DNA from: Streptomyces aureus | GTDB lineage: Bacteria; Actinomycetota; Actinomycetes; Streptomycetales; Streptomycetaceae | Length of the DNA: 64,000 bases | Direction of reading: 5' to 3' | NCBI RefSeq assembly: GCF_000725495.1 | Contig: NZ_JNZD01000034.1 | Coordinates: forward strand, 1 to 64,000 | Part shown: positions 54,681-64,000 of the stretch, piece by piece | Layout: each line of letters opens with the position of its first letter | Numbering within the stretch: position 1 is the stretch's first letter | Made by a program: the position numbers and the translations under genes | Notes under the pieces: model-generated | What the model was told of the DNA's origin: nothing | The model's database searches: none | What the model saw: the letters and a program-made list of their open reading frames with translations, nothing else

Positions 54681-56099
54681 GTGACCAGCGCATCGCAGGC
54701 ACCTGTGCCAGGAGCCACGCAGGCTCATCCCGAGCATCTCGGGCATGTCATCTTCATCGCGGCCGCGGCCGCGATGGGCGGCTTCCTGTTCGGCTACGAC
54801 AGTGCCGTGATCAACGGTGCGGTCGAGGCCATCCGGGACCGTTACGACATCGGCTCCGCGGCCCTGGCCCAGGTCATCGCCATCGCCCTGATCGGCTGCG
54901 CCATCGGCGCCGCCGCCGCCGGACGCATGGCCGACCGCATCGGACGCATCCGCTGCATGCAGATCTCCGCGAGCCTGTTCACCGTCAGCGCCATCGGCTC
55001 GGCGCTGCCCTTCGCCCTGTGGGACCTCGCCTTCTGGCGCATCATCGGCGGGTTCGCCATCGGCATGGCCTCCGTCATCGGCCCCGCCTACATCGCCGAG
55101 GTCTCCCCGCCCGCCTACCGCGGACGGCTCGGCTCGTTCCAGCAGGCCGCGATCGTCGTCGGCATCGCCATCTCGCAGCTCGTCAACTACGCCATCCTGA
55201 AGGCCGCCGACGGCGACCAGCGCGGTCATCTGCTGGGCGTCGAGGCCTGGCAGGTCATGCTCGGCGTCATGGTCGTCCCGGCCGTCCTCTACGGTCTGCT
55301 GTCCTTCGTCATCCCCGAGTCCCCGCGCTTCCTGCTCGAGGTGGGCCGCAGGGACCGCGCCCGCGAGGTGCTCAAGGAGGTCGAGGGCGACAAGATCGAC
55401 CTGGACGCACGGGTCCAGGAGATCGAGACGGCCATGAAGCGCGAGCACAAGTCCACCTTCAAGGACCTGCTCGGCGGCAGCTTCCTCTTCCTGCCGATCG
55501 TCTGGATCGGTATCGGACTCTCGGTCTTCCAGCAGTTCGTCGGCATCAACGTCGCGTTCTACTACTCCTCGACGCTGTGGCAGTCGGTCGGTGTCGACCC
55601 GACGGACTCGTTCTTCTACTCGTTCACCACGTCGATCATCAACATCATCGGCACCGTGATCGCCATGATCTTCGTCGACCGCATCGGCCGTAAGCCGCTC
55701 GCCCTCATCGGCTCGGTGGGTATGGCCATCGGTCTCGGCCTGGAGGCGTGGGCCTTCTCCTTCGACCTGGTCGACGGCAAGCTGCCGGCCACCCAGGGCT
55801 GGGTCGCCCTGATCGCCGCGCACGTCTTCGTCCTCTTCTTCGCCCTCTCCTGGGGCGTCGTGGTCTGGGTCTTCCTCGGCGAGATGTTCCCGAACCGGAT
55901 CCGCGCCGCCGCGCTCGGTGTCGCCGCCTCCGCGCAGTGGATCGCCAACTGGGCCATCACCGCGAGCTTCCCGTCGCTGGCCGACTGGAACCTCTCCGCC
56001 ACCTACGTGATCTACACGTGCTTCGCCGTGCTCTCCATCCCGTTCGTCCTCAAGTTCGTCAAGGAGACGAAGGGCAAGGCGCTGGAGGAGATGGGCTGA
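54681..56099 (+). CDS. glcP: sugar porter (MFS), GlcP-like
   Basis: 472 residues, twelve membrane segments. Sugar-porter signatures are all present: GGFLFGYDSAVINGAV in helix 1, RMADRIGRIRCMQ and VDRIGRKPLALIG after helices 2 and 8, PESPRFLLE at the end of the first half, and the helix 7 QQFVGINVAFYYSS. GlcP is the main glucose-H+ symporter of S. coelicolor, where a gene of this kind sits at this locus. Glucose is therefore the probable substrate, but specificity is not proven by sequence. Confidence 0.93.
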   Translation: MTSASQAPVPGATQAHPEHLGHVIFIAAAAAMGGFLFGYDSAVINGAVEAIRDRYDIGSAALAQVIAIALIGCAIGAAAAGRMADRIGRIRCMQISASLFTVSAIGSALPFALWDLAFWRIIGGFAIGMASVIGPAYIAEVSPPAYRGRLGSFQQAAIVVGIAISQLVNYAILKAADGDQRGHLLGVEAWQVMLGVMVVPAVLYGLLSFVIPESPRFLLEVGRRDRAREVLKEVEGDKIDLDARVQEIETAMKREHKSTFKDLLGGSFLFLPIVWIGIGLSVFQQFVGINVAFYYSSTLWQSVGVDPTDSFFYSFTTSIINIIGTVIAMIFVDRIGRKPLALIGSVGMAIGLGLEAWAFSFDLVDGKLPATQGWVALIAAHVFVLFFALSWGVVVWVFLGEMFPNRIRAAALGVAASAQWIANWAITASFPSLADWNLSATYVIYTCFAVLSIPFVLKFVKETKGKALEEMG

Positions 56100-56295
56100 C
56101 CGCCCGTCCCCTCGCACCCCGGCGGCTCCCCACGGCCGTCGTGTCCCCCGGTGGTTCCCCACGACCGCCAGGTCACCGGCGGTCCCCCACGGCCGCCGGT
56201 GGCACTCCCCGGAACCCGGGGAGAGAGGCCAAGTCCCCGCTGCCCCTCTCCCCGTACTCGTGAAGAGGCCGTGTCGCCCCGGTTCGACCGTCAGG

Positions 56296-57264
56296 TCAGG
56301 AGAGCCGGGGCAGCACGCTCTCGCAGAACAGATGCAGGCTCCGCCAGCCCTCGTCCACGGGCATCCCGCCCGACAGCGGATGCAGGACGAGGCTCTCCAG
56401 GCCCAGCTCCACGCACTGGTCGGGCGTCAGGACGCGGTAGACGCCCTCGGCCCGCAGCTCCTTGACCGTCGTGGCCGCCGACTTCACCGCGGAGCGGATC
56501 TCGCCGGACTGCCAGGAGGCGTACGTCCGCGCCTCGTGCAGGAAGTGACGGCCGTACTCGGCCCAGGCCCGGTCCGGGTCCTCCGCGATGTGCAGCAACG
56601 GAGTCTCGGCCGCGGGCATCATGGTCCAGCCCTCGGTGCCGTACGCGACGAGCCGCTCCTTGTAGTACGCCTCCAGCTCGGGCAGGTGCGCGCTGGGGAA
56701 GAACGGCAGCCCGAGCCGGGCCGCGCGCCGGGCCGCCGCCCGGGAGGAGCCGCCCACCAGCAGCAGGGGGTGCGGGTCCGAGAGCGGGCGCGGGGTGACC
56801 CGTACCGTGCGGCCCCGGTACGTGAACTCCTCGCCGGTCCACGCCTTCAGCAGTGTCTCCAGGAGCTCGTCCTGGAGCTCGCCCCGCCGCTTCCAGTCCA
56901 CGTCGAACTGCGCGTACTCCTCGGGCCGGTAGCCGATGCCGGCCACGGTCACCAGACGGCCGCCGCTGAGCAGGTCGAGCACGGCGATCTCCTCGGCGAG
57001 CCGCAGCGGGTCGTGCAGCGGGCCGATGATCGCCGACACGGTGACCGCGACCTGCCGGGTGGCCCCGAAGACCGCGCCCGCGAACGCGAACGGCGCGGGC
57101 AGCCAGTTGTTGGCGACGCCGTGGTGTTCCTCGGTCTGCACCGTGGTGATCCCGCGGTCGTCGGCGTACGCGGCCATCTCGACGGCGGCCCGGTAGCGGG
57201 CGCCGAGCGAGGCGGGGGTGGCGTCGGGTTCGACGAGGTTGAAGCGCACGACCGTGACGGGCAT
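56296..57264 (-). CDS. LLM class flavin-dependent oxidoreductase
   Basis: 322 residues from an ATG. A TIM-barrel luciferase-like monooxygenase: VEMAAYADDRGITTVQTEEH near the start, LLSGGRLVTVAGIGYRPEEY near residue 97 and the phosphate-binding PLLLVGGSSRAAARRAARLG near residue 165. The family uses FMN or F420. Because cofC is present nearby, F420 use is possible. Substrate unknown. Confidence 0.92.
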   Translation of the reverse strand: MPVTVVRFNLVEPDATPASLGARYRAAVEMAAYADDRGITTVQTEEHHGVANNWLPAPFAFAGAVFGATRQVAVTVSAIIGPLHDPLRLAEEIAVLDLLSGGRLVTVAGIGYRPEEYAQFDVDWKRRGELQDELLETLLKAWTGEEFTYRGRTVRVTPRPLSDPHPLLLVGGSSRAAARRAARLGLPFFPSAHLPELEAYYKERLVAYGTEGWTMMPAAETPLLHIAEDPDRAWAEYGRHFLHEARTYASWQSGEIRSAVKSAATTVKELRAEGVYRVLTPDQCVELGLESLVLHPLSGGMPVDEGWRSLHLFCESVLPRLS

Positions 57265-57892
57265 GGGGAGCCCCCTTCGTGGGTGGAGGGGGACGTTAGC
57301 TGACGGAGCGTCAGACGGCCAGAGTCATGACACGCCCCTGCGCGACGGGGTCCGCCGTCCCGCGCCGTGGGTTCTCGGCCGCCCTGTCCCGCGCCGAAGG
57401 GGCGTGCCCGCCCTGTCCCGCGCCATGGGCGGGCCCACCAGCGTGCGGTACGGGCGGACCGTGCACGCCGGACATCAACGGGGGCTGTGCCCGGGCCCGC
57501 GACCTGCGTCGGGCCGCACGGCGCGCCACGGGCCCGCGCGACGGCGGGCCGGTGGCCTCGCGGCCGGCGGGCAGGCCCAGGCAGGCGGCGGAAGGCGGGC
57601 GGCGGCTGCTGCTGCGGGGGCCTCGCTTGTCGGACTCTTGGGGCGGCGCCGGCCAAAGGCGACGGCAGGCAGGCGACAGCAGGTGGCGGCGGGCAGGCGA
57701 CGGCGGGTGGCGGCAGGTGGGCGGCCGCCGCCGCGGGGGTCCCGCCGGCCGGGCTCCCGGGGCGGCGGGGGCCCGGAATCACGGGCCTTCCGTCGGTGCG
57801 GGGACCGGGCACGGGCCGGTGCGGGGCGCGGGGCGCGCAGCCCGCGCGGACAACGGCTGGCCGGGCGCGGGGTCGCGCATACTGGACCCGTT
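57265..57892. other. intergenic region upstream of ftsY with degenerate GC repeats
   Basis: 628 bp with no supported gene. It contains short imperfect repeats of the GGGCAGGCGACGGCGGGTGGC type near 57660-57720 and long open frames without start or family signal. The ftsY promoter should lie in the last part. Confidence 0.6.
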
Positions 57893-59095
57893 ATGGAAAC
57901 CATCATCCTTGCTGTAGTCATCGCCGTGGTGGTGATCGGCGCGCTCGGTGGGCTCGTCGTCGGCAGTCGCAAGCGGAAGCAGCTGCCCCCGCCGCCCCCC
58001 GCCGCCCCCGACATCACCGCGCCTCCGGCCGAACCTCACGTCGGCGACGAGGCCGAGACGCCGCGCGAAGAGCCGCGCCGCACGATAGAGGAGGTGGATC
58101 TCCCCGACGGCTCGGCCGCCCCGTCGGTCGTCGTCGAGGAACCTCCGGCCGCTCCCCAGATCGAGATCCCGGAGCCGACCGCCGGCCGCCTGGTGCGCCT
58201 GCGCACCCGGCTCTCGCGCTCGCAGAACGCGCTCGGCAAGGGGCTGCTCACGCTGCTCTCGCGCGAGCACCTCGACGACGAGACCTGGGAGGAGATCGAG
58301 GACACGCTGCTCGTCGCCGACGTCGGTGTGCAGCCCACCCAGGAACTGGTCGAGCGGCTGCGCGAGCGCGTGAAGGTGCTCGGCACCCGGACGCCGGACG
58401 AGCTGCGCGGCCTGCTGCGCGAGGAGCTGATCCAGCTGCTCGTGCCGGAGTTCGACCGTGCGGTCAAGACCGACTCGCCCCTCGACACCCCGGGCATCGT
58501 GATGGTCGTCGGCGTCAACGGCACCGGCAAGACCACCACCACCGGCAAGCTCGCGCGCGTCCTCGTCGCCGACGGCAAAAACGTTGTTCTCGGTGCCGCC
58601 GACACCTTCCGCGCCGCCGCCGCCGACCAGCTCCAGACCTGGGGCGAGCGGGTGGGCGCCCGTACCGTCCGCGGCCCCGAGGGCGGCGACCCCGCCTCGA
58701 TCGCCTTCGACGCGGTCAAGGAGGGCATCGAGGAGGGCGCGGACGTCGTCCTCATCGACACCGCGGGTCGACTCCACACCAAGACCGGCCTCATGGACGA
58801 GCTCGGCAAGGTCAAGCGTGTCGTGGAGAAGCACGCCCCGCTCGACGAGGTGCTGCTCGTCCTCGACGCGACCACCGGGCAGAACGGTCTGGTGCAGGCG
58901 CGGGTCTTCGCCGAGGTCGTGGAGATCACCGGCATCGTCCTGACGAAGCTCGACGGCACGGCGAAGGGCGGCATCGTCGTCGCGGTGCAGCGAGAGCTGG
59001 GCGTCCCGGTCAAGCTGGTGGGCCTCGGAGAGGGCGCGGACGACCTGGCGCCGTTCGAGCCGGAGGCGTTCGTCGACGCCCTGATCGGAGACTGA
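57893..59095 (+). CDS. ftsY: signal recognition particle receptor FtsY
   Basis: 400 residues from an ATG. FtsY docks SRP-ribosome complexes at the membrane. The N-terminus has a hydrophobic segment (IILAVVIAVVVIGALGGLVV, residues ~4-23), a common actinobacterial variant giving it a membrane anchor, then a Pro/Glu-rich linker. The NG domain holds the G1 loop GVNGTGKTTTTGKLA near residue 205, DTAGRLHTKTGLMDEL near 288 and TKLDGTAKGGIVV near 347. A bidirectional terminator follows. Confidence 0.97.
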   Translation: METIILAVVIAVVVIGALGGLVVGSRKRKQLPPPPPAAPDITAPPAEPHVGDEAETPREEPRRTIEEVDLPDGSAAPSVVVEEPPAAPQIEIPEPTAGRLVRLRTRLSRSQNALGKGLLTLLSREHLDDETWEEIEDTLLVADVGVQPTQELVERLRERVKVLGTRTPDELRGLLREELIQLLVPEFDRAVKTDSPLDTPGIVMVVGVNGTGKTTTTGKLARVLVADGKNVVLGAADTFRAAAADQLQTWGERVGARTVRGPEGGDPASIAFDAVKEGIEEGADVVLIDTAGRLHTKTGLMDELGKVKRVVEKHAPLDEVLLVLDATTGQNGLVQARVFAEVVEITGIVLTKLDGTAKGGIVVAVQRELGVPVKLVGLGEGADDLAPFEPEAFVDALIGD

Positions 59096-59125
59096 ACCAC
59101 CCGCGCGAACGCGCAGGTGCGACGA

Positions 59126-59169
59126 AAGCGCCCGCCCCCACGGCACTGCTGCCGGGGGAGCGGGCGCTT
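59126..59169. terminator. bidirectional terminator between ftsY and the Prim-Pol gene
   Basis: A 10-bp outer stem (AAGCGCCCGC / GCGGGCGCTT) with further CCCC/GGGG and CGGCA/TGCCG pairing inside, separating convergent genes. Confidence 0.88.
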
Positions 59170-59195
59170 CGTCGTCGTACGGTCCGCCGGGAGCC

Positions 59196-59858
59196 TCAGG
59201 CCCGCGAGCGGTGCGCCACATACGCGAGGGTGCCCAGCAGCAGCCTGGCCGGCGGCGGCTTGGTGGCGGAGTCCAGGACGGGGGAGCGGAGCCAGCGGAC
59301 CGGGCCGAGCCCCCCGCGGTCCGAGGGCGGGGCGGTGATGTACGTGCCCGGGCCCAGACCGTGCAGGTCGAGGGAGGCGTCGTCCCAGCCCATCCGGTAG
59401 AGCAGCTCGGGAACCTCGGCGGCGGAGCCGGGGGAGACGAAGAAGTGGGCGCGGCCGTCCGCCGTGGCCGTGACGGGACCGAGCGGCAGGCCCATGCGCT
59501 CCAGCCGGACCAGCGCGCGGCGCCCCGCGGACTCGGCCACCTCGATGACGTCGAAGGCCCGGCCCACCGGCAGCATCACCGCGGCGCCCGGGAAGCCGGC
59601 CCAGCTGCCCGTCGCCTCGTCCAGCGTGGTGCCGGCCGGGATCGTCGGGGCGAAGTCCAGGGGGTGCGCGCCCGGCGCCGGGCAGTCGGCCCGGCCGCAC
59701 GAGCACGCCCCCGCGGCGGCTCGGGCACCCGGGACCACGTCCCATCCCCAGAGTCCGGTGAACGTGGCGACGGCGGTGCCCTCCGACGAACGGCCGCGGC
59801 GACGAGCACCGGTCCGGATGTCGCGCATCGCCCGACTACTGCCGATCGTGAAGCCCAT
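59196..59858 (-). CDS. Prim-Pol (bifunctional primase/polymerase N-terminal) family protein
   Basis: 220 residues. The Prim-Pol domain fills most of the protein: GWDVVPGARAAAGACSCGRADCPAPGAHPL is the Cys-containing N-terminal region that precedes the catalytic centre, followed by PAGTTLDEATGSWAGFPGAA and a C-terminal LLYRMGWDDASLDLHG segment. The helicase part of larger family members is missing. In S. coelicolor such stand-alone proteins lie next to ftsY and nsdA. DNA-synthesis ability is not evident from these motifs alone. Confidence 0.85.
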   Translation of the reverse strand: MGFTIGSSRAMRDIRTGARRRGRSSEGTAVATFTGLWGWDVVPGARAAAGACSCGRADCPAPGAHPLDFAPTIPAGTTLDEATGSWAGFPGAAVMLPVGRAFDVIEVAESAGRRALVRLERMGLPLGPVTATADGRAHFFVSPGSAAEVPELLYRMGWDDASLDLHGLGPGTYITAPPSDRGGLGPVRWLRSPVLDSATKPPPARLLLGTLAYVAHRSRA

Positions 59859-60304
59859 GCCCCCTCCAACGGTCTGGTGCGCCCGTGGTTACGTGACGGA
59901 ACCGGATTGTCACCCTCTGTTCCTGCCTGCCCGGTATCTCGCGTTTCAGACGGCGCGTTGTCGTACAGGGGGTGGTGTGCCCGGCTCGGTGCGCCCCGGA
60001 GTGCGCTTCTCCGCCCTCCCCCGGCCGTTCCGTGTCAAGTGAAGCGCGGGCGGGGCAAGTGGAGTTCATTCGAAGGGGTGGCGAATGGTGGCGTTTCACG
60101 GATCGCCATGGTTGGACGCGTGATCGTAGGATTACTTTGAGTGCACGAGTCCTGGGGCTTTGTTTACTCGTGGGTATGCCAACGGCAAGCCGGGTTCCCG
60201 TTCGAAGGGTGGCAACTACCGGACGCGCGGCCGCGTTTACGGGCATTCTGATAGGGCTTGGCGCAGAGCGGCGACAAGTGTTCTCGGGGAGTGGGGGCGT
60301 TCCA
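59859..60304. other. intergenic region upstream of nsdA
   Basis: 446 bp between divergent genes; it must carry both promoters. It is less GC-rich than average around 60060-60150. No clear operator or small gene was found. Confidence 0.45.
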
Positions 60305-61780
60305 GTGGGCGGCAACGGCGGAGGCGGGACGAACGCTGACAAGCGCCCCAACGAGCTTCTCGGCTCGTGGTTCGTGCGCAGTGGCTGGTCGAAGGGCGAG
60401 CTGGCGCGCCAGGTGAACCGCAGGGCCCGCCAGTTGGGGGCCAACCACATCTCGACGGACACCTCGCGGGTGCGCCGCTGGCTGGACGGGGAGAACCCGC
60501 GCGAGCCGATCCCGCGCATCCTCTCGGAGCTGTTCTCGGAGCGGTTCGGCTGTGTCGTCGCCGTGGAGGACCTCGGTCTGCGCGCCGCCCACCAGGCACC
60601 CTCCGTGTCCGGTGTCGACCTGCCGTGGACCGGCCCCCAGACCGTCGCGCTGATCAGCGAGTACTCGCGCAGCGACCTGATGCTGGCGCGCCGCGGCTTC
60701 CTCGGCAGCTCGCTCGGGCTCGCCGCGGGCCCGGCCCTCGTCGAGCCCATGCAGCGCTGGCTCGTCCCCACGCCCCCGGCGCCCTACGAGGCCGCCGAAC
60801 CGCCGGCCTCCACACGGCGCGGCGGCCGGCTCTCCCAGCCGGAGCTGGACCTCCTGGAGTCGACCACGGTGATGTTCCGCCAGTGGGACGCCCAGTGCGG
60901 CGGCGGACTGCGCCGCAAGGCCGTGGTCGGGCAGCTGCACGAGGTGACCGACCTCCTCCAGGAACCCCAGCCCGCCGCCACCGAGCGGCGGTTGTTCAAG
61001 GTCGCCGCCGAACTGGCCGAACTGGCGGGCTGGATGAGCTACGACGTGGGCCTCCAGCCCACCGCGCAGAAGTACTTCGTGCTCGCGCTGCACGCCTCGA
61101 AGGAGGCGGGCGACAAGCCGCTCGGCTCGTACATTCTCTCCAGCATGAGCCGCCAGATGATCCACCTCGGGCGGCCCGAGGACGCGCTGGAGCTCATCCA
61201 CCTCGCCCAGTACGGCAGCCGCGACTGCGCCGGTCCGCGCACCCAGTCGATGCTGTATGCGATGGAGGCCCGCGCCTACGCCAACATGGGCCAGCCAGGG
61301 AAGTGCAAGCGGGCCGTCCGCATGGCCGAGGACACCTTCGCCGACGTGGACGAGTGGGACGAGCCGGACCCCGACTGGATCCGCTTCTTCTCCCGGGCCG
61401 AGCTGTACGGCGAGAACTCGCACTCCTATCGCGACCTGGCCTACGTCGCCGGGCGCAGCCCCACGTACGCCTCCATGGCCGAGCCGCTGATGCAGCAGGC
61501 GGTCGACCGTTTCGGCAAGGACTCCGAGCACCAGCGCTCGTACGCGCTGAACCTGATCGGCATGGCCACCGTGCACCTGCTGCAGCGCGAGCCCGAGCAG
61601 GGTGCGGTCCTGGCCAGGGAAGCGCTGAGGATCGGCAAGAAAGTGCGCTCCGAACGCGTCAACACTCGTATCCGAAAGACGGTCGACACCGCCGTCCGCG
61701 ACTTCGGGGACCTCGCCGAGGTCATCGACCTCACCGACCAGCTCGCCATCGACCTGCCCGAGACCGCAGAGGCGGTCTGA
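60305..61780 (+). CDS. nsdA: negative regulator of differentiation NsdA
   Basis: 491 residues from a GTG with GGGGAGTGGGGGCG upstream; the longer frame upstream has no homology. In S. coelicolor loss of nsdA increases antibiotic output and aerial growth. The N-terminus carries a helix-turn-helix-like region (NELLGSWFVRSGWSKGELAR and TSRVRRWLDGENPREPIPRI). A TPR-containing domain (residues ~200-480) includes LHASKEAGDKPLGSYILSSM, MEARAYANMGQPGKCKRAVR and LNLIGMATVHLLQREPEQGA. How it acts is not settled. It has its own transcription unit. Confidence 0.92.
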   Translation: MGGNGGGGTNADKRPNELLGSWFVRSGWSKGELARQVNRRARQLGANHISTDTSRVRRWLDGENPREPIPRILSELFSERFGCVVAVEDLGLRAAHQAPSVSGVDLPWTGPQTVALISEYSRSDLMLARRGFLGSSLGLAAGPALVEPMQRWLVPTPPAPYEAAEPPASTRRGGRLSQPELDLLESTTVMFRQWDAQCGGGLRRKAVVGQLHEVTDLLQEPQPAATERRLFKVAAELAELAGWMSYDVGLQPTAQKYFVLALHASKEAGDKPLGSYILSSMSRQMIHLGRPEDALELIHLAQYGSRDCAGPRTQSMLYAMEARAYANMGQPGKCKRAVRMAEDTFADVDEWDEPDPDWIRFFSRAELYGENSHSYRDLAYVAGRSPTYASMAEPLMQQAVDRFGKDSEHQRSYALNLIGMATVHLLQREPEQGAVLAREALRIGKKVRSERVNTRIRKTVDTAVRDFGDLAEVIDLTDQLAIDLPETAEAV

Positions 61781-63889
<2,109 letters not shown>

Positions 63890-63930
63890 CGGGACCGGCC
63901 CGTACGAACAGGAAAGACAGGAGTCGCTGG

Positions 63931-64000
63931 GTGACGAGCACGGACACGCGAGTGGAAGCAGAGGACTCGGGACCCAGCGGCTACGCGGCGGCCCGGCTGC
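63931..64000 (+). CDS. glnD: PII adenylyl/uridylyltransferase GlnD, 3' truncated by window edge
   Basis: Only the first 23 codons are inside the window, from a GTG with AGGAG upstream 42 bp after glnK. The sequence (VTSTDTRVEAEDSGPSGYAA) is not informative on its own; the call rests on operon position after amtB-glnK. Confidence 0.6.
   Translation, partial: MTSTDTRVEAEDSGPSGYAAARL

Overview
The window is high-GC actinobacterial chromosome, almost certainly Streptomyces. The evidence is third-position GC bias throughout, two tandem conservons (cvnABCD), NdgR upstream of leuCD, an HU protein with a histone-H1-like tail, NsdA, and a gene order that from memory matches the conserved core around SCO5535-SCO5585 of S. 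coelicolor. No insertion sequence, prophage or CRISPR array is visible.

Layout, left to right. 1-1194: end of acyl-CoA carboxylase beta subunit accB and small epsilon subunit accE. 1519-11738 (minus strand): two conservons in tandem, each cvnA (sensor kinase-like), cvnB (roadblock), cvnC (DUF742), cvnD (small GTPase). Both cvnD copies are broken by internal deletions ending at the same 101-bp identical block. 12339-16049: a small Streptomyces peptide, an FAH-family hydrolase, gltX and a HAD hydrolase. 16140-16660: three tRNA-Glu and two tRNA-Gln genes just downstream of gltX. 16933-19864: divergent ndgR and leuCD. 20142-21617: small proteins and hupS. 21857-28010: cofC, plsC-gpsA-ddl (lipid and cell-wall precursors), a DUF3515 lipoprotein, an Lrp-type small ligand-binding protein, thiL and rpmB.

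28275-37529: a DAK2/FakA-like protein, then a probably accessory block: an EamA exporter with a divergent LysR regulator, a repeat-rich gap, and a two-gene minus-strand operon of an HSP90-like ATPase and a large TPR-like protein that overlap by ATGA. 37696-40926: recG, interrupted in its Walker A lysine/threonine pair by a 338-residue intein with LAGLIDADG motifs and the Trp-Cys-Thr signature of class 3 inteins. 40994-45162: rsmD, coaD, a DivIVA-like coiled-coil protein, DUF177, rpmF and rnc. After a 0.95-kb repeat array come mutM, an HxlR regulator, an unusual tRNA-Trp, a membrane-anchored CAP-domain protein, acylphosphatase, a small coiled-coil protein and smc. The right end carries a DUF4326 protein, a sugar porter, an LLM-type oxidoreductase, ftsY, a Prim-Pol-like protein, nsdA and the nitrogen operon amtB-glnK-glnD (cut off).

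Most of the window is housekeeping: translation (gltX, tRNAs, rpmB, rpmF, rnc, rsmD), chromosome maintenance (recG, smc, hupS, mutM), cofactors (coaD, thiL, cofC), lipid and wall precursors, secretion (ftsY) and nitrogen sensing. The most unusual items are the RecG intein, the HSP90-like/TPR pair, the paired cvnD deletions and the intergenic tandem repeats.
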